Source of the DNA: Candidatus Obscuribacterales bacterium
Lineage (GTDB): Bacteria > Cyanobacteriota > Vampirovibrionia > Obscuribacterales > Obscuribacteraceae
Direction: 5' to 3'
NCBI GenBank assembly: GCA_031292355.1
Contig: JARLHI010000030.1
Span: 1 to 64,000 of the forward strand
DNA: 64,000 nucleotides
Of the stretch, positions 16,856 through 24,233 are shown one piece after another. How positions within the stretch are numbered: the first letter of the stretch is position 1; the number at the start of each line of letters is the position of its first letter. Under the pieces are notes generated by a model. The model was not told the DNA's origin. It did not search any database and was given only the letters and a program-made list of their open reading frames with translations. The position numbers and the translations under genes are program-made.

Positions 16856-18582
16856 GGCTCCTCGCTCAACATGCTACTAACCGCATCAACCAGTTCGGCT
16901 ACCGCGATTTCATCCATCTTTTTAGTCTTGCGGTCGAGCACTTCAACGATGCCAGCGCCGGCCTTTTTGCCGACTGTTATGCGCACCGGCACACCAATCA
17001 ATTCGCAATCATTGAATTTGACGCCAGCTCGCTCATCGCGGTCGTCAAGCAGAGTATCCATGCCCAGCTCATTGAATTGAGAATATAAATCCTCAGCCAA
17101 TTTCACTTGCACTTCGTCTTTAACGTTAACGCATACAATCACAACCTGATAAGGAGCAATCGAGGAAGGCCAGATTAAGCCCTTGTCGTCATTGCTCAAT
17201 TCAGCCACTGCAGCCATCAAACGCTCTACGCCGATACCGTAAGAGCCCATGACGATTGGCACTGGAACACCATCCACGCCAAGCACATTAGCTTTCATTA
17301 TTTCAGAATAACGAGTGCCTAATTTGAAAATGTGACCGATTTCTAGACCTTTGGTCAAAGTTAGTGCGCCACCACACTTAATGCAGGACTCGCCAGTCTT
17401 AGCCGTGTGCAAATCAAGAAATTCGTGAACGGCGATGTCTCTGTCTACGGCCACACTGTTGTAGTGAACATCGTCTTTGTTAGCACCTGTCAGCATATTT
17501 CTACGCCCCTTCAAGCGGGTATCAGCAACAATCTTTTTAATTTTGTGTTCGGCTCCTGCTTTAACTGAACAAGCACCTAATGAACCCGGTTTTGCGCCAA
17601 GAGCACCAACGATTTCTTCTTCAGTCGCTTGTCTAATTGTGGAGGCTTTTAATGCCGCCTGCAATTTGACTTCATTCAATTCTTGATCGCCCTGCACAAG
17701 AGCCAGCACCAGCCCTTCTGGCACCACATAAACGAGAGTTTTGATTTGATGTTTAGCAGAACCGCCGCCGTGAAATTCTTCCAATTCTTTGATCGTGCGA
17801 ATACCAGGAGTAGAAATTTCTTGCATCGGACCGCAGTCAGCATTGCCACCTGAAACTTCTTCTACAACAGATTCCGCGCGCTCTTGATTGGCTGCATAGT
17901 CGCAAGACGAGCACAATACGAGCGTATCTTCGCCAGATGGAGTAATGGCCATAAATTCAGTGGAAGCGCTGCCGCCCATAGCTCCAGAATTTGCTTGCAC
18001 AGCTCTGAAATCCAGCCCGCAGCGCGTGAAAATATTGACATAGGCGTCGTGATGCTTTTGAAAAGCAAGATCGAGACCGGCTTGGTCGAAATCGAACGAA
18101 TAAGCGTCTTTCATCGTGAATTCGCGCACTCTGAGCAAGCCAGCTTTAGGTCTTGCTTCGTCTCTAAATTTAGTCTGAATCTGGTACCAAATTTGCGGCA
18201 ATTGTTTGTATGAATTCAAACTGGAGCGAGCAATAGTGGTGAATACCTCTTCGTGAGTCAAACCAAGAGCCAGTTCTGAGCGCTTTCGGTCTTTGAGACG
18301 AAACATGATTTCAGAAACAGCATCCAGTCGTCCTGATTCTTCCCACAACTCCAGGGGTTGCAGCGCAGACAGAGCAAATTCCTGACCACCAATCAGATTC
18401 ATTTCTTCGCGAATAATTTGCATTACTTTCAAGCGCACGCGTTGCGCAAGCGGCAGCAAACTATAAACACCAGCAGTCAGTTGTCTGATGTATCCAGCGC
18501 GCACCAGCAACTTGTGGCTGATAGCCTCAACGCCGGCTGGTTCTTCACGCAAAGTCGGTATGAAAGATTGAGACCAACGCAT
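16852..18582 (-). CDS. proS: Prolyl-tRNA synthetase
   Basis: 576 residues, the bacterial type with the editing (INS) insertion between motifs 2 and 3. Charges tRNA-Pro. The N-terminal class II core begins RWSQSFIPTLREEPAGVEAISHKLL. Motif 2 (RDEARPKAGLLRVREFTMKD) and motif 3 (GSYGIGVERLM) are present, and the C-terminal anticodon-binding domain includes DDRDERAGVKF. AAGGAG eight bases before the ATG fixes the start. It sits 29 bp downstream of the pentapeptide gene, in a serS - pentapeptide - proS - membrane protein order. Confidence 0.95.
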   Translation of the reverse strand: MRWSQSFIPTLREEPAGVEAISHKLLVRAGYIRQLTAGVYSLLPLAQRVRLKVMQIIREEMNLIGGQEFALSALQPLELWEESGRLDAVSEIMFRLKDRKRSELALGLTHEEVFTTIARSSLNSYKQLPQIWYQIQTKFRDEARPKAGLLRVREFTMKDAYSFDFDQAGLDLAFQKHHDAYVNIFTRCGLDFRAVQANSGAMGGSASTEFMAITPSGEDTLVLCSSCDYAANQERAESVVEEVSGGNADCGPMQEISTPGIRTIKELEEFHGGGSAKHQIKTLVYVVPEGLVLALVQGDQELNEVKLQAALKASTIRQATEEEIVGALGAKPGSLGACSVKAGAEHKIKKIVADTRLKGRRNMLTGANKDDVHYNSVAVDRDIAVHEFLDLHTAKTGESCIKCGGALTLTKGLEIGHIFKLGTRYSEIMKANVLGVDGVPVPIVMGSYGIGVERLMAAVAELSNDDKGLIWPSSIAPYQVVIVCVNVKDEVQVKLAEDLYSQFNELGMDTLLDDRDERAGVKFNDCELIGVPVRITVGKKAGAGIVEVLDRKTKKMDEIAVAELVDAVSSMLSEEP

Positions 18583-18611
18583 CAGAGATACTCCTTACAG
18601 TAAATAGACAC

Positions 18612-19295
18612 CTAAATATCCAAGACCTCAATGCCAAGCAACGAGGCAAAATAATGACCGAGCGCAAGCGCCTGATCGCGATTGATAATTGCACCTTTTA
18701 AATCTTGCGGACGCACTTTCACGCCCTTTAAATCAGAACCTCTGAAGTCACAGCCAGAGAGCTTTGCTTCATCGAAATTGCAACCAGTCAAATCACAGTT
18801 TTCAAATTTAGCTTCTTGCAAATCGCAATGTTGAAAATCGGCACCGCTCAATTTGCATTCGTTAAAAATGACTTTTTTGAAATCAGATTCAAGAAACTGA
18901 GCGTCATCGATAATGCATTTGTCAAAACGAACATTGGCAAAATAAGCGTTTCTGGCAATGACTCCGGTTAATTTGGAATCTAGAAATTCATTGCGATTGG
19001 CCGCACATTTTGAGAGATCGAGATTGGATAAATCACAAGCGGCAAATTTACAATCGGCCAGTCTCAACTTCTTTAAGCTGGCACCATTAAAACGCGCGCG
19101 CTCGAACAGACATTTATCCAGGATGACAAATTGAGCGGAGACGCCTGCAAAAACTGCGCCTGCGACCTTCAGCCGAGAGTATTCGGCTTCGTCGAAGAAT
19201 TCGAATTCCTCTAAATTTGCTAAAGACTGCTGAGCCTCCAATTTAGGAGGCTCAACTTTCATTGCCGTTTTTTGTTTCTTTTGAACAACCATCAT
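18612..19295 (-). CDS. Pentapeptide repeat protein
   Basis: About 228 residues. From about residue 40 to 205 the chain follows the A(D/N)LXX-type five-residue repeat (for example CDLSNLDLSKC; ADFQHCDLQEAKFENCDL), which folds as a right-handed quadrilateral beta-helix. Some family members mimic DNA and shield gyrase; most have unknown roles. Position between two aminoacyl-tRNA synthetase genes is unusual. Start choice is uncertain: ATGs at 19295 and 19292, and an upstream TTG at 19307, none with a well-spaced ribosome binding site. Confidence 0.8.
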   Translation of the reverse strand: MMVVQKKQKTAMKVEPPKLEAQQSLANLEEFEFFDEAEYSRLKVAGAVFAGVSAQFVILDKCLFERARFNGASLKKLRLADCKFAACDLSNLDLSKCAANRNEFLDSKLTGVIARNAYFANVRFDKCIIDDAQFLESDFKKVIFNECKLSGADFQHCDLQEAKFENCDLTGCNFDEAKLSGCDFRGSDLKGVKVRPQDLKGAIINRDQALALGHYFASLLGIEVLDI

Positions 19296-19321
19296 CCCTG
19301 ACCACAATTATGTGTTGCATC

Positions 19322-20611
19322 TCACTTGCCGGGCTCTAAAAGCTTCCGTCCACCGAGATACTCACGCAACGCTTCCGGTATTTTAATCGCTCCATCAGCC
19401 GTTTGATGATTTTCCAACAAAGCGATCAGAATTCGCGGGCTTGCAATAGCCGTGTTATTGAGGCTGTGCACGAATTGTCTTGTCTTTGCGCCCTCGGCAT
19501 CTCGGTAACGAATGTTTAGCCTGCGCGCCTGGAAGTCATGAAAAGTGGAGCAAGAATGCGTTTCACCATATGCATTACGACTTGGCATCCATGTTTCGAT
19601 GTCATGCTTTCTTACCTGCCCCAGACCCATGTCGCCAGCACAAACAGCAACCACCCGATAGGGCAGCTCAAGCGCCTGGACAATTTCCTCGGAATTTTGC
19701 AAAAGCTCGTAGTGAATTTTTTCGCTCAACGCTGCATCATTTTCGCAAAAAACGACCTGCTCGACCTTTTGGAACTGATGGACACGATAAAGACCTTTAG
19801 TGTCTCTTCCGGCAGCGCCTGCTTCTCGTCTAAAGCACGGGCTGATGCCCACGAATTTCGCAGGCAGTTGGCTGACATCAAGCGTTTTGTGCATGTGCAT
19901 GGCGACCATCCCGACTTCAGATGTGCCTGTGAGAAACAAACCGTCTTTTTCGAGCGTATAGGCCTGATCTTCTCCCAGCGGAAAATAACCAGTGCCATAC
20001 ATGGCTTCAGCCTTCACCATCAGCGGTGGCAATACAGGTACGAAACCTTTAGCCACGAGCTTATCCAAAGCAAACCTTAGAACAGCCATCTCGAGCAAAG
20101 CACCTATGCCCACCAGAGCGTAAGCACGCGAACCAGCAATATTGCGCGCGCCATCAAGTTCGAGCATGCCATGCAAGCCAGCCAAAGTCAGATGGTCTCG
20201 AACAGAAAAAGCAAAATCGGGCACAGCACCGACACGTTTGATTTCCTGATTATCTGCGTCATCTTTGCCTTGCGGCACGCCATCAGCTGGCAGACCCGGC
20301 ACAAAACCAGCAAGTATCGCGAAGCGATTTTGTAGCAGTTGCAAATTTTCTTCGAGTTCGGCTATCTGCTCACCCACTCGACGAGCATCTGCAATCAATT
20401 CTTCCCGAGTGCCTGTGCCAGCTTTGACTGCCGCCGTTATTTTATTGCGTTCGGCGCGGAGCAAATCATTTTCGTAAACAATCGCACGACGCTTGCTATC
20501 AAGGTCCAGCAATTCGTCTAAATCTAAATCGATGTGCTTGGCCGCAATTGCCTTGCGGTATTTTTCGGGCTCGCGCCTGATGTCTTCAATGTCTATATGT
20601 ATGTCGTTCAT
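19322..20611 (-). CDS. serS: Seryl-tRNA synthetase
   Basis: 429 residues. Charges tRNA-Ser (and tRNA-Sec where present). The N-terminal coiled-coil arm spans about residues 30-105. Class II motif 2 (FRREAGAAGRDTKGLYRVHQF) and motif 3 (NTAIASPRILIALLENHQ) are clear. AGAGG lies 11 bases before the ATG. The gene is preceded by a ~210-nt leader with its own promoter, a serine-codon-rich short ORF and an intrinsic terminator, so expression is probably controlled by attenuation in response to seryl-tRNA supply. First gene after the attenuator; the pentapeptide gene and proS follow. Confidence 0.95.
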   Translation of the reverse strand: MNDIHIDIEDIRREPEKYRKAIAAKHIDLDLDELLDLDSKRRAIVYENDLLRAERNKITAAVKAGTGTREELIADARRVGEQIAELEENLQLLQNRFAILAGFVPGLPADGVPQGKDDADNQEIKRVGAVPDFAFSVRDHLTLAGLHGMLELDGARNIAGSRAYALVGIGALLEMAVLRFALDKLVAKGFVPVLPPLMVKAEAMYGTGYFPLGEDQAYTLEKDGLFLTGTSEVGMVAMHMHKTLDVSQLPAKFVGISPCFRREAGAAGRDTKGLYRVHQFQKVEQVVFCENDAALSEKIHYELLQNSEEIVQALELPYRVVAVCAGDMGLGQVRKHDIETWMPSRNAYGETHSCSTFHDFQARRLNIRYRDAEGAKTRQFVHSLNNTAIASPRILIALLENHQTADGAIKIPEALREYLGGRKLLEPGK

Positions 20612-20652
20612 TTCTATTGCAACCTCTTAGTTTTGTACGGCGAGGCACAAAC

Positions 20653-20678
20653 AAAAAAGCCTCGCTTGCGCGGGCTCT
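20653..20678 (-). terminator. Attenuator terminator in serS leader
   Basis: On the minus strand GCCCGC-GCAA-GCGAGGC (stem with one bulged A, flanked by AGA/TTT pairs) is followed by six Ts. It lies 42 bp before the serS ATG and inside the same transcript, so it must be regulated rather than an end-of-operon terminator. Its 5' arm GCCCGC (20670-20675) is complementary to GCGGGC at 20750-20755 within the leader peptide gene, a possible antiterminator. The 3' arm can also pair with GCCTCGC at 20640-20646 just downstream. Confidence 0.65.
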
Positions 20679-20733
20679 GTCGTCGTTTCTAATCATTTCA
20701 GTCAAGCTCAAAGCTTCAGCAGTTTTTGATCGT

Positions 20734-20820
20734 TCAAACAATGTAATGCGCCCGCATCCTTCTCTTTGATGGAGATGATGATGAGGGAGCGAATATAAAT
20801 TGCTGTATTACTGTTTGCAT
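20734..20820 (-). CDS. Serine-rich leader peptide of serS
   Basis: A 28-codon ORF (ATG at 20820, TGA at 20736-20734) in the serS leader. Codons 13-16 and 18 are all Ser (TCA TCA TCA TCT, CCA, TCA), five in a six-codon stretch. The GCGGGC segment that could form an antiterminator spans codons 22-24, just beyond where a ribosome stalled on the Ser codons would reach, and is covered if translation continues to the stop. This is the geometry of leader-peptide attenuation in amino-acid operons. Caution: the ATG lies at the predicted transcription start with only a weak GGA before it, so translation would be nearly leaderless. Confidence 0.55.
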   Translation of the reverse strand: MQTVIQQFIFAPSSSSPSKRRMRAHYIV

Positions 20821-20827
20821 AGATTCC

Positions 20828-20855
20828 AATATAACCGAGGACAAAAGTTTGTCAA
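20828..20855 (-). promoter_or_regulatory. Promoter of serS leader
   Basis: On the minus strand TTGACA (20850-20855), a 16-base spacer and TATATT (20828-20833), a near-consensus sigma70-type promoter. Transcription would start near 20821, at the leader-peptide ATG, about 210 nt before serS. Confidence 0.65.
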
Positions 20856-20903
20856 CGATCTTTTTTATGCTTTAGGGTCATGCTTTAGGTTTAAGCATTA
20901 GGT

Positions 20904-21200
20904 TTATGCTTCAGAATATTCCAGTGCTGGCAAAACGGCGTCAATCACCACTTTTTCGTCGCGAAATTGCACGGTATCGCCAGCTCTCAACTTGCGACCA
21001 CGACGCCCTTCACGCTCACCGTTGACGGCAATGTCACCATTTTGAATGATCGCCTTCGCTTCGCCGCCAGAATCAGCAAGACCTGCAAACTTCAAAAATT
21101 GATCCAAACGAATGTAATCAATTGGTCCCTTCACCTCGGGCAGTTGTGACGGACGCCATGGTTCCTTATCGCCTGGAAGTGGAATTCTTTTAATCGCCAT
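20904..21200 (-). CDS. S4-domain RNA-binding protein (YbcJ-like)
   Basis: 98 residues. From about residue 28 it is a single S4 domain: IRLDQFLKFAGLADSGGEAKAIIQNGDIAVNGE, then the basic RRGRKLRAGD turn. This matches the YbcJ/RlbA-like stand-alone S4 proteins, which bind structured RNA and are linked to ribosome assembly. The ~25-residue N-terminal tail, rich in Pro, is extra. AGGAG seven to eight bases before the ATG supports the start. It lies 14 bp after the SRAP peptidase gene, likely one operon. Confidence 0.85.
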   Translation of the reverse strand: MAIKRIPLPGDKEPWRPSQLPEVKGPIDYIRLDQFLKFAGLADSGGEAKAIIQNGDIAVNGEREGRRGRKLRAGDTVQFRDEKVVIDAVLPALEYSEA

Positions 21201-21214
21201 AAATCTCTCCTGGA

Positions 21215-22054
21215 CTAAAGTAACTTCATCTGCACAGGCGCATCTGGATCTATCGGTTCATCGCGGCGCGTGGTCTTCAATGGTGGCGCGTCCGCGTCCG
21301 CTCCAATAGCTATAGGCGTAATCAACGCAGACGAATTATTGGCAACAGAATTGACGAGCGTCGAAACTTCATACATATCCATCTCGTGATTGTATGGGTG
21401 CAGCAATTGCAGTATTGCTGCGGAATCTTCTAGCTCAATATCAATCCATTGTGCTTCCTGCCCCGGCTCGAGAATCGCCGGCATGCGATGATACACACCA
21501 TGCAAAAATTGATTGTTCGGCACTGTGATAATCGAACAGCTGCGGATCATTGAACCATCAGGTGATGACCATTCATCCCAGATGCCAGCCATGGCAAACA
21601 GTGAGCGTGAAGGCAGACCAATAGCCAGCGGTCGCTTCTTCTTGCCCTCCACCTGCCATTCATAAAAGCCATCGGCAGGAATCAAGCAACGGTGCCGAGT
21701 AAACCGACCGCTCTTCTCCGCTTTTTCAGCAAGCGTTTCTACCCTTGAATTGATGAGCGGTTTAAGCTTGGTAATTTCCAGATTTTTATTCCAGAAAGGA
21801 ATCAAACCCCAGCGCATGCGTTCGATGCCACGCACATACTGACCACCATCAGTGGTTTGGGCGCGCACAACCGGCACAAAAGTGGTCGGCGCAATGTTGT
21901 AGTTGGGCTCAAGGAAAACGAAAGGCCCGTGCGGCTCATCAGCTCCTCTACGCCTATCCGGCATGAGGATGTCATCTTCGTCGAAAACACCATCAATAGC
22001 AAAGCGCTCGATGATCTCTTCAGTTGTATGAGCTAATGTATATCTTCCGCACAT
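21215..22054 (-). CDS. SRAP/YedK abasic-site protein (SOS-associated peptidase)
   Basis: 279 residues of the SRAP (HMCES/YedK) family, which forms a thiazolidine crosslink with abasic sites in single-stranded DNA and shields them. After Met removal the chain begins with the catalytic Cys2 of MCGRYTL. NYNIAPT, DGFYEW with the active-site Glu, and YHRMPAIL with the His follow in the expected order. The start is dictated by Cys2 even though no ribosome binding site is visible. It is longer than YedK (222 aa), owing to a ~35-residue insertion after MCGRYTL and a C-terminal tail. Fits the DNA-damage theme of the ogt/ada/aidB genes. Confidence 0.92.
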   Translation of the reverse strand: MCGRYTLAHTTEEIIERFAIDGVFDEDDILMPDRRRGADEPHGPFVFLEPNYNIAPTTFVPVVRAQTTDGGQYVRGIERMRWGLIPFWNKNLEITKLKPLINSRVETLAEKAEKSGRFTRHRCLIPADGFYEWQVEGKKKRPLAIGLPSRSLFAMAGIWDEWSSPDGSMIRSCSIITVPNNQFLHGVYHRMPAILEPGQEAQWIDIELEDSAAILQLLHPYNHEMDMYEVSTLVNSVANNSSALITPIAIGADADAPPLKTTRRDEPIDPDAPVQMKLL

Positions 22055-22075
22055 AAGGGCATTTTAGCAGCCCAC

Positions 22076-22645
22076 TTATTCGGTTTGTGGTCCCATCGTA
22101 CGAATTTCTAATTCTTCACGTAGCGATGTCAAAACACGTTCGACGTGCTGGGCATCTTCACGGCTGGGCGCGGTTACACAAAAGGACGATAGAGCGACAA
22201 CAGATGCCTTCAAAACTGATGTGTCGGTGCAGCTGATGACCGGCGGAATGCAATATGATGCACGGCGTCTCCAGTCGCGGCTTCTACTGGCCATCTTCTC
22301 AGAACCTGTATTGCCGGGTGCTGGCTTGTCTTCGATCAAAATTTGCTCGACGATCCAGTCGCGTTGTTCTTCGTAGCCAAAGCCAAGTGCATCGATATTC
22401 TGCGAAGGATCGCCGTAAAACAAATAATGACCCAAACTGAAAATTGCTTCAGCTTCTTTAGAAGCGGCGAAAAAGCCCTTCTGGAAATACTCGCGTCCAA
22501 CCGACCACAAACAAGGCTCCATACCTGGTGGCAGGCCACGGAAAATCTGTTCGACTTCTTTTAATTCAGATGTTTTGAAAGGAATTGGGAAACGGCGGCC
22601 GTAGTCAGCATACACAACGTTTCCGTAAGTCAGGTCAACAACCAT
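22076..22645 (-). CDS. Hypothetical protein, 189 aa
   Basis: No family recognised. Soluble; N-terminal beta-rich (VVDLTYGNVVYADYGRRFPI), middle helical (EYFQKGFFAASKEAEAIFSLGHYL), and a Ser/Thr-rich C-terminal part. ATG 22645 is chosen because GAGGG lies eight bases upstream; the frame can begin at a GTG five codons earlier. It is the first gene of the minus-strand run leading into SRAP (21-bp gap). Confidence 0.5.
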   Translation of the reverse strand: MVVDLTYGNVVYADYGRRFPIPFKTSELKEVEQIFRGLPPGMEPCLWSVGREYFQKGFFAASKEAEAIFSLGHYLFYGDPSQNIDALGFGYEEQRDWIVEQILIEDKPAPGNTGSEKMASRSRDWRRRASYCIPPVISCTDTSVLKASVVALSSFCVTAPSREDAQHVERVLTSLREELEIRTMGPQTE

Positions 22646-22836
22646 TGATGGTGCCCTCACATAAACACGATCGCCACACGCGATGTCTGATGAACTTATG
22701 TTATGTGCTTGAAGCCAAGTTGTCGATAACGGCTTCGGTGGCTGGTCTTACGAATCGATATACACCCTATAGACCCTTATAGTAGGAATAGAAGTATCGC
22801 GCGATTTTTGATTATTATTATTCACTAAGAATTGCC

Positions 22837-22864
22837 TGTGGTGGCAAATAATAATGCCACCACA
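22837..22864. repeat. 10-bp perfect inverted repeat
   Basis: TGTGGTGGCA, an 8-base AATAATAA loop, then TGCCACCACA. It lies 75 bp past the stop of the gene at 22940 in a 290-bp gene-free stretch. No T-run follows on either strand, so it is not a standard intrinsic terminator; it may stabilise a transcript end or bind a protein. Confidence 0.7.
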
Positions 22865-22939
22865 AAGAAAAACGACGCACCTCTCGGCACGCCGCAATTC
22901 CAAATTTCCATCTATCTATCAGAGCTCTAACTAAATCAA

Positions 22940-23611
22940 TTACCAGCCGCCGCGTCGTCCGCCACCCATGCTGTAACCGTATCCACCTTGAATACCATAA
23001 CCGCCGGTGCTGTTGAACGTTCCATCTGTTGGCGGTCTGCCCCAGGAAGCTGCACCCATTTCACTTTGCAGTTCGTTGAAGTGATTGATTTGCATCATCT
23101 GACTGAACTTATCATCATCAGCCTGTCTCTGTGCAACTTCGCGCATAGCGCCAACGTCGGCGCTGAGGTTCTGAGTTTGACCGTTCAATTGCTGCTGCAA
23201 ATTGACAATCGCTTTATCTAATTGCTTGATGTGTTCTTGCTCTTGCAGACGAGTATCTTCGTCATTTTTCAACCAGCCCTGCAAGGCATACATCTCGCCA
23301 TTTTTGGACTTGACTAAACTCTTGGTCGGAGAGCCACCAGAAGCTTGAAGCTTTTTCAATTCAGAAATACGCTTTTGGGCATAAGTCCGATAACTATCGG
23401 CTTCCGCGTCTCGCTCTTTGGCTTTCGCCTCGTAGTTTTCAACCTGATTTTCGTATTGCTGCACCTGGTTCTGATCAGTCTGCATTATCTGACGGTCGTC
23501 CTGAAAGATCGCCTGCCCTTGAGCAAACGCTCCGTTTGGAATCGCCAGCATCGAACTGATACCGAAAGCAACCAAACCTAATAATGTGAGTCTGGATCTT
23601 CTCGATCGCAT
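22940..23611 (-). CDS. Secreted coiled-coil protein with Gly-rich tail
   Basis: 223 residues. A basic start (MRSRRSRL) and hydrophobic stretch form a signal peptide cleaved after GAFA. Residues about 35-175 are strongly helical and charged with coiled-coil character (VENYEAKAKERDAEADSY; KAIVNLQQQLNGQTQ). The tail is Gly/Tyr-rich (GGYGIQGGYGYSMGGG). No family recognised; likely periplasmic or envelope-associated. The ATG at 23611 is preferred over upstream frame starts because GAGGAG lies eight bases before it. Confidence 0.65.
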   Translation of the reverse strand: MRSRRSRLTLLGLVAFGISSMLAIPNGAFAQGQAIFQDDRQIMQTDQNQVQQYENQVENYEAKAKERDAEADSYRTYAQKRISELKKLQASGGSPTKSLVKSKNGEMYALQGWLKNDEDTRLQEQEHIKQLDKAIVNLQQQLNGQTQNLSADVGAMREVAQRQADDDKFSQMMQINHFNELQSEMGAASWGRPPTDGTFNSTGGYGIQGGYGYSMGGGRRGGW

Positions 23612-23707
23612 TCTGTTTCTCCTCATCGACGGGCTGACGCCCACGACTTAATCATACCCATCCGTTGATCACCTTACACCGGATGCAATGACTTCAAAAC
23701 AGAAAAT

Positions 23708-24085
23708 TCACAGGTGCGTCGCGCGCCTTGATTTCCACAATCCGTAAACGTTAATCAGTCCGACAGCAAGCAAAATTGCCGGCGCCAGAAAGACAAAAAG
23801 ATTGCTCTCAAAATTCGTCAGCCCATTTGATGGCGCTTGATCGAACATGCCATAAAGGTAGATTGCCGCAAAAACGAAAACGTAGCTCAAAAGCCTGATG
23901 CGCTTTGCCTGCCCTTTCGAACCTGCAGTTTTTGATGCTTCAGGCTCGACAATAGCAGTAGCCGCAACCGGGATCGCAGCAACTGGCGCCACGCTTACAG
24001 CCTGCACTGCAGGCTCATAATGACGCTTACGTGAGCCGAGCGGGCGCGGGCGTGGACAATTCGGTCTAAGCGAGATAATTGACAT
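23708..24085 (-). CDS. Hypothetical membrane protein, 125 aa
   Basis: No family recognised. An Arg/Pro-rich N-terminal segment and an Ala/Val-rich linker precede two hydrophobic segments (about residues 66-82 and 95-114) and a short basic tail, suggesting a hairpin inner-membrane protein with a cytoplasmic N-terminus. ATG 24085 is chosen for GGAG nine bases upstream; two earlier ATGs lack such a site. Confidence 0.45.
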   Translation of the reverse strand: MSIISLRPNCPRPRPLGSRKRHYEPAVQAVSVAPVAAIPVAATAIVEPEASKTAGSKGQAKRIRLLSYVFVFAAIYLYGMFDQAPSNGLTNFESNLFVFLAPAILLAVGLINVYGLWKSRRATHL

Positions 24086-24233
24086 AATCTGGGTCTCCAG
24101 AGCCTCGAGCCCAATCGCTCCAATGCTCATAAATTCATCATGACAGATGATCATTACAAAAGTTAAGAGTTGTCAACAGTTAATGAAGTGATTGGTCGAA
24201 GATAATAAAGTCGAAAACGATCGGAGATCGCAA

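Noticed and set aside
20612..20855. T-box riboswitch upstream of serS
   Set aside because: No T-box sequence or specifier-stem pattern is visible; the Ser-codon ORF explains the terminator better.
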